A DNA stretch of 64,000 nt from Paenibacillus sp. FJAT-26967 (GTDB taxonomy: Bacteria; Bacillota; Bacilli; Paenibacillales; NBRC-103111). The position numbers were made by a program, and so were the translations under genes. Of this stretch, positions 37,255-45,322 are shown piece after piece. The stretch is from the NCBI RefSeq assembly GCF_001541095.1, contig NZ_LMXH01000003.1:62001-126000 (forward strand), given 5' to 3'. Numbering within the stretch: the first letter of the stretch is position 1; each line of letters opens with the position of its first letter. The notes beneath the pieces were generated by a model. The model did not search any database, was not told the DNA's origin, and saw nothing but the letters and a program-made list of their open reading frames with translations.

Positions 37255-38232
37255 TCACACTGTCGCCCGCTCGATCAGGCGGAACGGCAGTTCTATGTTA
37301 CGGACAGGTATCCCTTGGTTCTGCAGACGTTCAAGCAGCAGGGAGAAGGCGGTGCGTCCGATTTCGGTGAGCCGGTTATCGATCGTCGTGATATCGAAGA
37401 GCCGTGAGATGGGGTGGTTGTCGAACGAAATGACCGCCAGGTCTTCCGGCACCCGTAGGCCGCACTTAATGGCCTCGCCGATCAGTCCGGCTGCGACCTG
37501 GTCTCCCGCTACGAGGAGGGCAGTCGGCCGCAGCGGCATATCCATGAGCTGCCGCACTACCGCAGCGCCATCTTCGATGGAGTAGCACTGATAGAACATG
37601 CAGTCCTCGCGTATGGGCAGATTCACTGAGGCAAGCGCATCCTCATAGGCGCGTCTGCGGTTGGTGCTGTTATAGCTGTGCCCCCGGCCGAGGCAATACC
37701 CGATATTCCGGTGGCCTTTGTCCAGCAGCAGCTGCATGGCTTGGCGGAAGCCCGCGTAATGGTCAATGTAAACGGAGGATATTTTATCGTTCTTGGCGTC
37801 TTCACAGGCAATAATAGGCCCGTATTGCGCATAAGCTTCGATACTTTTCCAGTCCAGGGAACGGGAACAGATGAGAAGTCCGTCAATCTGTTTGGTTTTC
37901 AGCATATTCAGAAGCTCGTTCTCTTTATTAACTGCATAGTTTGTCTGAGAGACAAGCAGGTGTACATTGGCCTTAAGTGCTTCTTCGGCGATTCCCTCCA
38001 TAATACTGTTAAAATAGGGCAGATTGATGTAAGGTATAATAACGCCAATCATGTTCGTCTTGCCTTTTATGAGGTGAACGGCATTTATATTCGGAGAATA
38101 GTTGAGGCTTCGTACAACTTCAAGTACGGCTGCCCGCTTCTCCTCACTGACATAAGGGTGCTCATTCAATACACGGGATACGGTCGCAACGGAGACGCCG
38201 GCCATTCTGGCGATATCTTTAATGTTGGCCAC
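37255..38232 (-). CDS. LacI family transcriptional regulator
   Basis: 325 residues. The N-terminal helix-turn-helix is NIKDIARMAGVSVATVSRVLN, followed by the hinge and a periplasmic-binding-protein-like effector domain (IGVIIPYINLPYFNSIMEGI onward). The effector is probably a sugar, but unknown. It diverges from a Cof-type phosphatase, and a palindromic site lies between them. No sugar catabolic operon is adjacent. Confidence 0.93.
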   Translation of the reverse strand: MANIKDIARMAGVSVATVSRVLNEHPYVSEEKRAAVLEVVRSLNYSPNINAVHLIKGKTNMIGVIIPYINLPYFNSIMEGIAEEALKANVHLLVSQTNYAVNKENELLNMLKTKQIDGLLICSRSLDWKSIEAYAQYGPIIACEDAKNDKISSVYIDHYAGFRQAMQLLLDKGHRNIGYCLGRGHSYNSTNRRRAYEDALASVNLPIREDCMFYQCYSIEDGAAVVRQLMDMPLRPTALLVAGDQVAAGLIGEAIKCGLRVPEDLAVISFDNHPISRLFDITTIDNRLTEIGRTAFSLLLERLQNQGIPVRNIELPFRLIERATV

Positions 38233-38311
38233 AGCTGACGGCCTCCTTTCTGCCTTAAGTGTAAGGGGAATGGGAACTCCGCGTCAAAAAGTTTGCGGGA
38301 GAAAGCTTGAC

Positions 38312-38325
38312 GTGAAAAGCATTTC
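38312..38325. promoter_or_regulatory. Putative LacI-family operator
   Basis: TGAAAAGCATTTCA is palindromic in 12 of 14 positions and matches the cre-like form TGWAANCGNTNWCA except that the central CG is GC. It lies in the divergent region between the regulator and the phosphatase, suggesting autoregulation. Confidence 0.4.
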
Positions 38326-38456
38326 ATACTTTAAGCTTATATCGCAAGCCTCGAAGGAGACAGCCGGCGTAACCCGGCGGGGGCGTTACGGCTGCCGCCG
38401 CGGGGCTTCACTGTAAGGTCAGACAGAAAATGAAGGGACTGAGAGGGGTAGAGAAG

Positions 38457-39245
38457 ATGGAGAGAAGCATTGTGTTTTTTGATATTGACGGCACTTTATT
38501 GGACGAGGACAAGCAGATTCCCGATTCTACCAGGAAAGCTGTCCGCATGCTGCAAGAAAGAGGCGTGTTTACTGCAATTGCTACAGGCCGGAATCCGGTC
38601 ATGTTTGAGAATATCCTTGAAGAACTTAATATAGACTCCTTTGTCTCCATAAACGGGCAGTACGTCGTGTTTGAAGGACGTGAACTTTACACGCACCCAA
38701 TGGACACGGATAAGCTGGCTGAGCTTGTCCAGAGAGCTGACGAGCAGGGGCATTCGCTGGCCTACTGCGGGCACCCCGATATCCGGGTGAGCAGCTTGAA
38801 CCCGCACGTGATGGAGAGCTATGAAGGACTTAAACTTCCTTGTCCGGACGCCGAACCGGATTTCTATAAACATTCTCCGGTATTTCAGGGACATTTATTC
38901 TGCGATGCCGAATCCGAGAAGGAATATGCCAAGCTTTTCCCGCATTACCGGTTCGTCCGCTGGCATGAGCATGCGGTAGATGTGCTGCCTGAAGGAAGCT
39001 CCAAGGCAATCGGTATTCTCGAGATGCTTAAGGCAGTCGGCATCCCTAACGAGAATTGCTATGCCTTTGGCGATGGACTGAATGATATCGAGATGCTGGC
39101 CTCTGTCGGAACGGGTATCGCGATGGGGAATGCTGTCCCCGAAACGAAGGCGGCTGCAGATTATGTCACCTCTTCTTGTTCGGAAGACGGAATTCTTCGC
39201 GGCCTTATCGCCGTCGGACTTCTCCCGCAGGAAGCACTGGTTTAA
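38457..39245 (+). CDS. Cof-type HAD-IIB phosphatase
   Basis: 262 residues from ATG at 38457 (GAGAGGGG upstream). Motif I VFFDIDGTLLDEDKQIP holds the nucleophile Asp; motif IV FGDGLNDIEML and the C2b cap identify the Cof/YkrA branch. Such enzymes dephosphorylate sugar phosphates, flavin or vitamin precursors with low specificity. It lies divergent to a LacI-type regulator, so a sugar-phosphate substrate is plausible but unproven. Confidence 0.92.
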   Translation: MERSIVFFDIDGTLLDEDKQIPDSTRKAVRMLQERGVFTAIATGRNPVMFENILEELNIDSFVSINGQYVVFEGRELYTHPMDTDKLAELVQRADEQGHSLAYCGHPDIRVSSLNPHVMESYEGLKLPCPDAEPDFYKHSPVFQGHLFCDAESEKEYAKLFPHYRFVRWHEHAVDVLPEGSSKAIGILEMLKAVGIPNENCYAFGDGLNDIEMLASVGTGIAMGNAVPETKAAADYVTSSCSEDGILRGLIAVGLLPQEALV

Positions 39246-39324
39246 TAACCCGCGGGAGGGACGGATGGATCTGATCTGTCTACAACCGCAGTAGATACCC
39301 GCTATAAAGCCAGCCGATTCATAT

Positions 39325-39389
39325 AAAAAACACCTTTTCCATTAAAAGCGCCCCGCTCGCAGGCGCAGAATGAAAAAGGTGTTTTTTTT
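39325..39389. terminator. Bidirectional terminator after the Cof phosphatase
   Basis: AAAAAACACCTTTT pairs with AAAAGGTGTTTTTT; inside, GCGCC and GGCGC form a second stem. Both flanks carry A/T tracts. Confidence 0.9.
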
Positions 39390-39405
39390 GGTAGAAGCGA
39401 GAAAT

Positions 39406-39431
39406 CCTGTCGAAGCGTGGCCTTCGACGGG
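39406..39431. repeat. Hairpin downstream of manA
   Basis: CCTGTCGAAG pairs with CTTCGACGGG (10 bp with one G-T). A second hairpin (GCCGGG/CCCGGC flanked by AGGCA/TGCCT) follows at about 39439-39476. Neither has a T-tract; they may protect the manA mRNA 3' end. Confidence 0.55.
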
Positions 39432-39522
39432 CTAAGCAGGAGGCAGCATTTGCCGGGTGTTATTCCCCGGCTGCCTGTAAAAAGATCCATAAATTCATGT
39501 GTGCTTGCAGGTTAATTCCAAG

Positions 39523-40488
39523 CTACGGCAGGAAGACGCGAAGCAAGGTCATGCTGCCATGCAGGGAGTAGTTTCCCAGCGGAGCGGGCAGCAGGTAGCA
39601 GTCCGCGGGCTTCACCGGGAGTGAGCCTTCTTTCCACTCCAGCGTTCCGCTGCCTTCGCATCCGATGAGTATAGTAAAGCTGTCGGGATTGGTGCAATTA
39701 CCCCAGACGCCGGATGAAATCCCTTTTTCGACTACGAAGTAAGGGGAGTAGGCCAGCGTGAACCATTGATTCGGTGAAGTTTCTGCAGCCGGTATATAAA
39801 CGGCCCCGCATTCCCCGAAAGAGATGACCTTCAATGAATCTTCCAGATGGAGTTCACGGGGATTCCCGTTCAGATCTGGGCGATTGTAGTCAAATAGGCG
39901 ATACGTTGTATCCGAATTCTGCTGGATTTCGACTACAAGTACGCCTGAGCCTAATGCATGAACCGTACCTGCCGGAATATAGAAGCTGTCGCCGGCTTTG
40001 GCATCCACTGATTTGGTGATCTCTAGAATACGGTCTTCCGCTACAGCGGCTGTGAATGACTCTCGCGTGATGCCGTCTTGAAGTCCGTAGATAATTCTGG
40101 AACCGGGTTTGGCACTCAGAACATACCACATCTCCGTCTTCCCGAGCTCCCCTTCGGCTAACCCTTCGTAATCGTCGCCAGGGTGAACCTGGACAGATAG
40201 ATTGTCGCTGCAATCAAGAAGCTTGACGAGCAGAGGAAACCTTCCGTTCGATGATGCAGCTCCTTTGGCACCCAGCCATTTCTTTCCGAATCTCTCACGT
40301 ATATCTCCGAGCCCGCGGCCTTTAAGCTTACCGTTGGCGGCTGTAGATGTTCCGTTCGTGTGGTCGGCGATCATCCATCCCTCGCCGATGCGGCCGTGCG
40401 GAAGCTGATACCTGTACTGCTCTAGTGCGCGGCCTCCCCATACACGATGTTTAAAGTGAGGTTGAAAGCGAACTGGATATGGCCTCAT
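39523..40488 (-). CDS. manA: Mannose-6-phosphate isomerase, class I
   Basis: Zinc cupin that interconverts mannose-6-phosphate and fructose-6-phosphate. 321 residues from ATG at 40488 (GAGGGGT upstream). Begins RPYPVRFQPHFKHRVWGG; the zinc ligands are in LLDCSDNLSVQVHPGD and GDSFYIPAGTVHALG. It overlaps the upstream methyltransferase gene by 38 bp, so the pair is cotranscribed although unrelated in function. It links glycolysis with mannose-containing polysaccharides. Confidence 0.93.
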   Translation of the reverse strand: MRPYPVRFQPHFKHRVWGGRALEQYRYQLPHGRIGEGWMIADHTNGTSTAANGKLKGRGLGDIRERFGKKWLGAKGAASSNGRFPLLVKLLDCSDNLSVQVHPGDDYEGLAEGELGKTEMWYVLSAKPGSRIIYGLQDGITRESFTAAVAEDRILEITKSVDAKAGDSFYIPAGTVHALGSGVLVVEIQQNSDTTYRLFDYNRPDLNGNPRELHLEDSLKVISFGECGAVYIPAAETSPNQWFTLAYSPYFVVEKGISSGVWGNCTNPDSFTILIGCEGSGTLEWKEGSLPVKPADCYLLPAPLGNYSLHGSMTLLRVFLP

Positions 40489-41080
40489 GATGTACCCCTC
40501 TCGACTTTTTCTTCTCGATACCGAGTAAAAAAGGCGAATGAGCAGCATGGTTTAGAAAGCGATAGGATAGCACCCGGTATCGTTCCTGCGGAAGTGAAGC
40601 GGCCCAGGCTTCTACGGCTGAGGCTTCTGTACTCCCCCCTTCATGACCGGGATAGAGGGCGATGGTGACAATACCGTTTTCCCTCAGCAATTGGAGCGCG
40701 GCCTCCAGAGCCGGTAAAGTTGATTCCGGTACCGTAATCACTTTGGGATCGGCCCCTGGCAGGTAGCCGAGATTGAACATGACAGCCGCCGTATATCCGC
40801 GGCAGGAATCCGGGACCGCTGAAGCCATACCGGCATGACTTTGCAGCAGCAGCTTCACGGCTTCGGGCTGAGGCAGATCACGCCTCAGCCGCCGCTGCGC
40901 CGCTTCCAGGGCCTGGGGCTGGATATCGAAGCCGTATACCGTTCCTCTTGGGCCGACCAGCCTGGCGAGGAACAGAGTGTCGACGCCATTGCCGACAGTC
41001 GCGTCGATGACCGTGTCACCCGGACGGACACGCTCTTCCACCCATTTGTGGGCACAGCTCAGAATTGAAAGAAATCCCAT
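40451..41080 (-). CDS. mnmM: tRNA methyltransferase MnmM (YtqB-like)
   Basis: SAM-dependent methyltransferase of the YtqB family. 209 residues from ATG at 41080 (GGAGGC upstream). The SAM site is TVIDATVGNGVDTLFLA and the family line MFNLGYLPGADPKVITV follows. In B. subtilis YtqB/MnmM methylates the aminomethyl group of the wobble uridine to give mnm5s2U. The upstream neighbour on the same strand is the YtqA-type radical SAM protein, the same pairing as in B. subtilis. Confidence 0.85.
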   Translation of the reverse strand: MGFLSILSCAHKWVEERVRPGDTVIDATVGNGVDTLFLARLVGPRGTVYGFDIQPQALEAAQRRLRRDLPQPEAVKLLLQSHAGMASAVPDSCRGYTAAVMFNLGYLPGADPKVITVPESTLPALEAALQLLRENGIVTIALYPGHEGGSTEASAVEAWAASLPQERYRVLSYRFLNHAAHSPFLLGIEKKKSRGVHHEAISSSLSTSL

Positions 41081-41220
41081 AATGCCTCCGTAACAAACCA
41101 AGATGATGGTACCCGTTCTTTTAACATGTCTCATAGAGGCATGGGTTCGATAGCCGCATGAAGCGCCGCAGCGCTCTCTCGGGGACTCTAACCCATCGGC
41201 CTCATGGAGAGCGGGCTGCT

Positions 41221-42198
41221 CTAAGAGCCCGCTGTAATGATCCTGCCGGGATTACCGGCCCACAGCTTGCCCTGCCAAGTGCTCCTGCGTTTTAGTTCAT
41301 CGTCGATGGCATTCAGCACTTCCCATTTCTTCAAACTCCACATCGGCCCGATCAGGAGGTCCCGCGGAGCGTCCCCGGTTAGGCGGTGGATGATCATTTC
41401 AGGCGGAAGCAGCTCAAGCGTGTCTACAATCAGCTTGATATATTCGTCCTGCTCCAGAAAACGCAGCAGACCTGCTTCGTACTGCTTTACCATCGGCGTC
41501 TTACGCATGAGATGAAGCAGGTGAATCTTGATGCCCTGCACATCCATGGCCGCTACGGCTTTGCCGGTCTCGATCATCATCTCGTGAGACTCTTGCGGAA
41601 GTCCGTAGATGATATGGGCGCATGTGCGGATATTGTGCTTGCGCAGCTTCTCGACGGCCTCTAGGTAGCACTCCGTATCGTGGGCACGGTTAATCAAGGT
41701 AGACGTGCTGTCATGGATGGTCTGCAGGCCCATTTCAACCCACAGATAGGTGCGCTCGTTAAGCTCTGCCAGGTACTCGATCACATCATCCGGCAGACAG
41801 TCCGGCCGTGTGGCTATGGATAACCCGACGACACCCGGCTGCTCCAGAATCACTTCATAGTATTCACGAAGCTCCTCAACGGGAGCATAAGTATTGGTGT
41901 AGGCTTGAAAATAACCGATATATTTGGCTTCCGGCCATTTCTGGTGTTGACGGTCACGAATCGTATTGAACTGTGTAACCAGGTCGTCACGGCGTCTTCC
42001 GGCGAAGTCACCGGAGCCGCGCGCGCTGCAGAATGTACATCCCCCTATGGCGATGGTGCCGTCTCTATTGGGGCAGGTGAAGCCCGCATCCAGCATGACT
42101 TTAAAAACCTTCTCCCCGAACTGGTGTCTCATTTCGTGATTCCATGTATGAAACCGTTTATCCCCCCATAGAAGGGGCTCGGTTGTATGTGCATTCAT
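41221..42198 (-). CDS. mnmL: Radical SAM protein, TIGR01212 family (YtqA/MnmL-like)
   Basis: 325 residues. The iron-sulfur cysteines are in AGFTCPNRDGTIAIGGCTFC (Cys42, 54, 57). TIGR01212 proteins resemble the radical SAM domain of Elp3. B. subtilis YtqA has been linked to wobble-uridine modification with YtqB, which agrees with mnmM lying 140 bp downstream here. A hairpin (AGCGGGCT/AGCCCGCT) spans the stop codon at 41210-41233. The gene symbol rests on that homology. Confidence 0.82.
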   Translation of the reverse strand: MNAHTTEPLLWGDKRFHTWNHEMRHQFGEKVFKVMLDAGFTCPNRDGTIAIGGCTFCSARGSGDFAGRRRDDLVTQFNTIRDRQHQKWPEAKYIGYFQAYTNTYAPVEELREYYEVILEQPGVVGLSIATRPDCLPDDVIEYLAELNERTYLWVEMGLQTIHDSTSTLINRAHDTECYLEAVEKLRKHNIRTCAHIIYGLPQESHEMMIETGKAVAAMDVQGIKIHLLHLMRKTPMVKQYEAGLLRFLEQDEYIKLIVDTLELLPPEMIIHRLTGDAPRDLLIGPMWSLKKWEVLNAIDDELKRRSTWQGKLWAGNPGRIITAGS

Positions 42199-42277
42199 TC
42201 GTTTACATAAACTCCTTTATTTCAAAGTTAACTTACCTATTGTAGCCCAAAATAAGGGCGAAAGCGACCTTTTCCCA

Positions 42278-42306
42278 TTGCCAGTAAACGAAGCAGTTGC
42301 CAGTAA
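42278..42306. repeat. Tandem direct repeat TTGCCAGTAA
   Basis: Two exact copies (42278-42287 and 42297-42306), 19 bp start to start, i.e. near two helical turns apart, about 75 bp before the WGxxGxxG gene. Spacing suggests a regulator site; the regulator is unknown. Confidence 0.5.
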
Positions 42307-42379
42307 GTCCCCCGTTTAAAGGCGGCTGTACCGGACACTATAAGGGGGCAATAACACACCGCTTGAAAGGGGACTGTAC

Positions 42380-42931
42380 ATGAAAAAGCTACGCTACGCT
42401 ACGCTTACCGTTGCTCTGACGTCCATGCTTGCGATCGGGGCTGCATCAACGACCCAAGCTGCCACAACAGGCACGGGGGCCACAATGGGGACGACGAACA
42501 CCACAACTACAGGCACAACGACTCCAGGCACGACCCTGAACGGGCCCAATACCAACGGTACAGCGGCAGAGCAAATCCAACGCATGTACAACACCGGCCG
42601 TAATGCCTTGACCGGTACGAATCCGGCTACGTACGGAAACGGAACTTACGGTACAGGAACAGGAACGAACGCTGTCACAGGAACGAACACTCATGGAACA
42701 GTAGGTACTTATGGGACTACGGGAACGACAGGAACCAACGGCAACCGTATGATGGACCGCATGAGCACAACAGGTACAGGTAACCGCGGAGCCTATGACA
42801 CATCCACTTATCGTACTTACGGCACCAACCGTAATGATATTGACTGGGGATGGCTTGGTCTGCTGGGTCTTGTAGGACTGGCTGGTCTGGGCGGTCGCAA
42901 CAAGAGAGAGAATGGCATCGATAACCGTTAA
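42380..42931 (+). CDS. Secreted WGxxGxxG family protein, Thr/Gly-rich
   Basis: 183 residues. A Sec signal peptide (MKKLRYATLTVALTSMLAIG, cleavage near TQAA) precedes a long low-complexity Thr/Gly/Asn region with many GT, TTGT and GTG steps. The C-terminus is DIDWGWLGLLGLVGLAGLGG then RNKREN, i.e. the WGxxGxxG motif (Trp156), a hydrophobic helix and a basic tail, the tripartite layout of a protein-sorting signal. The protein is likely membrane-tethered or processed at the cell surface. GAAAGGGGA precedes the ATG. The function is unknown. Confidence 0.82.
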   Translation: MKKLRYATLTVALTSMLAIGAASTTQAATTGTGATMGTTNTTTTGTTTPGTTLNGPNTNGTAAEQIQRMYNTGRNALTGTNPATYGNGTYGTGTGTNAVTGTNTHGTVGTYGTTGTTGTNGNRMMDRMSTTGTGNRGAYDTSTYRTYGTNRNDIDWGWLGLLGLVGLAGLGGRNKRENGIDNR

Positions 42932-42954
42932 TTCATGTTTTTGAACAAAATGGG

Positions 42955-42990
42955 GGGCATCTCTTCGGGGATGTCCTTTCCACCTTTTTA
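42955..42990 (+). terminator. Terminator with UUCG tetraloop
   Basis: GGGCATCTC-TTCG-GGGATGTCC (9 bp, two G-T pairs) followed by TTTCC and a later T run. Confidence 0.8.
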
Positions 42991-43018
42991 TTTCCCCTTA
43001 TAAAAGGAGGCTGTAACC

Positions 43019-43195
43019 GTGACCACTTACTTAGAATCCCGTGCAAATACCGGTGAAGAACCCGAATTTCTGATAAAGCTAACGTTAAAAGATGCTATGG
43101 TTTTATCAGGGGCCCGTTTTCCCTTTGATCCTGCAGCAGTACCTGAAGCAAGGGCGAAAATACGGCGCCAACTGGAAGCCGTTCTTTTCAACTGA
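43019..43195 (+). CDS. 58-residue small protein, GTG start
   Basis: A short open frame found by reading from the strong AAAGGAGG at 43003-43010: GTG at 43019, stop TGA at 43193. The protein (LESRANTGEEPEFLIKLTLK, then SGARFPFDPAAVPEARAKIR) is soluble, compact and of balanced composition. I do not recognise it. It lies between a terminator and trmB, 226 bp ahead of the latter. A longer frame at 43092 in another phase lacks a ribosome binding site and is rejected. Confidence 0.6.
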   Translation: MTTYLESRANTGEEPEFLIKLTLKDAMVLSGARFPFDPAAVPEARAKIRRQLEAVLFN

Positions 43196-43421
43196 GTTAT
43201 TCCGCGCCTGTTACCTCTTCAGGTATCGGTTGTATCAGAGAGATTTATTGCGGCAGCATCCTGAATTGTTAAGGAATTCAACCTCTTTCTTTGCGTTTTT
43301 TCTTTTGCTTTTTCCCGGGGAATCGTCTATTATTTGAAGCATGTTTCCGACATGAAATGCGGTTTTTTGCCGTTTTTTCAATGATGGACGGACAAGGTAT
43401 TAGGGGAGGTAACACAAGAAA

Positions 43422-44153
43422 ATGCGTTTAAGAGGAAGAAAAGGAATCCGGGAAGCAATTGAGCGGCAGCGCGATCTGATCGTTCTGGAGCCGGCTATAT
43501 ATAAAGGGAAGTGGGCCGAAGTTTTCGGCAACGATAATCCTATCCATGTGGAGCTTGGTATGGGCAAAGGCCGTTTCATTAGTGAAATGAGCAAGCTGAA
43601 TCCGCATATCAACTTCATTGGTGTCGATATGTACGATGAACTCATCCGGCGTGCCAGTGAAAAGGTCCGTATCGCGCACGGGATAGAAGAGTCTGAAACG
43701 GATGTTTCTCTAGAGAATATCCGTCTAGCCCTGTTCAACATTGAACGGATTGAAGAGGTGTTTGAACCTAATGAACTGGAACGCATTTATTTGAACTTTA
43801 GCGATCCTTGGCCTAAGAAGAAGCATGCCAGACGCCGTCTGACCCATGCGGGATTCGTGAATAAGTACAAAGAAGTGCTGAACGGCAAAGGGCAGATTCA
43901 TTTCAAAACCGATTCCCGTTCCCTTTTCGAATTTTCTTTGAATTCGTTCTCCGATCTCGGGCTTCGGATGAGAAACATATCGCTTGATCTTCACGGAGGT
44001 TTTGAAGAAGGATTCAATCCGGATCACGTGATGACCGAGTACGAAACGAAATTTGCCGGCAGGGGAATGAATATTTTCCGGTGCGAGGTTGTTATAGGTG
44101 AAGAAGCTCTTGCAGAGCATGTGGATTCACTCAAAGAAGAACAGCAGTCCTAA
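43422..44153 (+). CDS. trmB: tRNA (guanine-N7-)-methyltransferase
   Basis: Forms m7G46 in tRNA. 243 residues, about 30 longer than B. subtilis TrmB. SAM motif VELGMGKGRFISEMSKLNP, then NFIGVDMYDELI, and the signature YLNFSDPWPKKKHARRRLTH (catalytic Asp and Lys). GGGAGGT precedes the ATG. Its 3' end overlaps the converging glycosyltransferase gene by 4 bp, and a terminator is embedded in both coding ends. Confidence 0.95.
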   Translation: MRLRGRKGIREAIERQRDLIVLEPAIYKGKWAEVFGNDNPIHVELGMGKGRFISEMSKLNPHINFIGVDMYDELIRRASEKVRIAHGIEESETDVSLENIRLALFNIERIEEVFEPNELERIYLNFSDPWPKKKHARRRLTHAGFVNKYKEVLNGKGQIHFKTDSRSLFEFSLNSFSDLGLRMRNISLDLHGGFEEGFNPDHVMTEYETKFAGRGMNIFRCEVVIGEEALAEHVDSLKEEQQS

Positions 44154-44175
44154 ACGGATTGCTGTTCTTCTTTTT
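44133..44175. terminator. Bidirectional terminator inside two converging coding ends
   Basis: AAAGAAGAACAGCA pairs perfectly with TGCTGTTCTTCTTT (14 bp, 13-nt loop holding both stop codons), with T tracts in both directions. The same bases encode the last residues of TrmB and of the glycosyltransferase. Confidence 0.9.
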
Positions 44176-45298
44176 GAAGCAGACTCCAAATAATAGCGGA
44201 ATAATCGCTTTCCCATCCGGTTTGCGCGGTCCGCCTTTTCTTCTCCCTTTGCTCCTGCAGCTGCGCCCCATACTCTGTTAATTCTTTGAAACGCCGGTGA
44301 ATCGTCTCTTCGCGCTTAATTAATTCTGCGCACCCGGTGTCGATGAAAAACTGCATATTCTTCTCTTCCTGCCCCGGTATCGGCTCATAGAACAGCATCG
44401 GAATGCCTTTGGCTAAGCCTTCTGAACAAGTCATACCGCCGGGTTTTGTGACCAGCAGATCGGAGACTTCCATCAGCTTATCAATTTCGTTGGTATAACC
44501 GATCAGTTTAATATTCGGGTGTTGAAACCGGCTGTCCTGCATGCATCTCTCCAGTGCTTTGCCGTTATTCCCGAAGCAAAAAATAAATTGTAACTCTTCC
44601 TTCCACCGAGTCATGCTCGCAAGCAGAGTATCAATGCCGATCAGCCCCCAGCCTCCCCCCATGACCATGACAGTAGGGAGGGGATTTAGACCAAGTCTGC
44701 GGCGCAGGTCCTCTTTGTCCGGTGCTTGGCGAAAGCTGGGATGCACAGGGATGCCGGTAATCTCAATCCTTTGCTGATCAACGCCTCGTTTCATCAGCTT
44801 TATTTTGACTTGCTGCGAGGAAACGAGATATTTATTCACTTCGGGACTGATCCAAGTCCCATGTACATCATAGTCCGTGATGACCGTACATAACGGTATA
44901 TTCAAGCCTGCACGCTTAAGTCTGGAGACAACGATGCTCGGGAATGGATGGGTACATACGATAGTGTCCGGCTGCAGTCTGTCGATTAAATGAGCGGTCT
45001 GAGCATAGAAAATACGATGCAGGGCCAGTTGGGTTAATGGATTAAGAGGTTTTTTGTATTGAAAACGATACAGTTTCCCATACAACTTAGGCTGTGAACT
45101 TACGGTTTTGCGATAAGCGGAAAAAAACCATCTGGCTAATGTGGGATGAAGGAAACTCCCTAGTTCCATTACGCGGGTCTGGATACCCGGGTGAAGCTGC
45201 CGCAGATTCTCCGCTAAGGCATAGGCAGCCTGAGTGTGACCGGAGCCGAATCCTTCCGAGAGCAGGAGAACTCTTTTTCTTCGCAAGGGCTTTATCAC
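44150..45298 (-). CDS. UgtP/MGDG synthase-like glycolipid glycosyltransferase
   Basis: 382 residues, GT28-type family that adds glucose from UDP-glucose to diacylglycerol, making lipoteichoic acid anchors. The N-terminal MGDG-synthase domain begins VLLLSEGFGSGHTQAAYAL; the donor domain has VMGGGWGLIG, NIKLIGYTNEID and KPGGMTCSEGLAKGIP. GTG start at 45298 with AAGGAAG upstream. It follows a PAP2 phosphatase gene by 24 bp, so diacylglycerol supply and glycosylation may be linked (inference). Confidence 0.88.
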   Translation of the reverse strand: MIKPLRRKRVLLLSEGFGSGHTQAAYALAENLRQLHPGIQTRVMELGSFLHPTLARWFFSAYRKTVSSQPKLYGKLYRFQYKKPLNPLTQLALHRIFYAQTAHLIDRLQPDTIVCTHPFPSIVVSRLKRAGLNIPLCTVITDYDVHGTWISPEVNKYLVSSQQVKIKLMKRGVDQQRIEITGIPVHPSFRQAPDKEDLRRRLGLNPLPTVMVMGGGWGLIGIDTLLASMTRWKEELQFIFCFGNNGKALERCMQDSRFQHPNIKLIGYTNEIDKLMEVSDLLVTKPGGMTCSEGLAKGIPMLFYEPIPGQEEKNMQFFIDTGCAELIKREETIHRRFKELTEYGAQLQEQREKKRRTAQTGWESDYSAIIWSLLQKEEQQSV

Positions 45299-45322
45299 CG
45301 TCTTCCTTTTATAGTGGTGAAG

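Noticed and set aside
41120-41160. GGGTTCGATAGCC looking like a tRNA T-loop
   Set aside because: No acceptor, D or anticodon arms can be folded around it.
43092-43337. 81-codon frame before trmB
   Set aside because: It has no ribosome binding site and overlaps, in another phase, the better-supported GTG-started gene at 43019.
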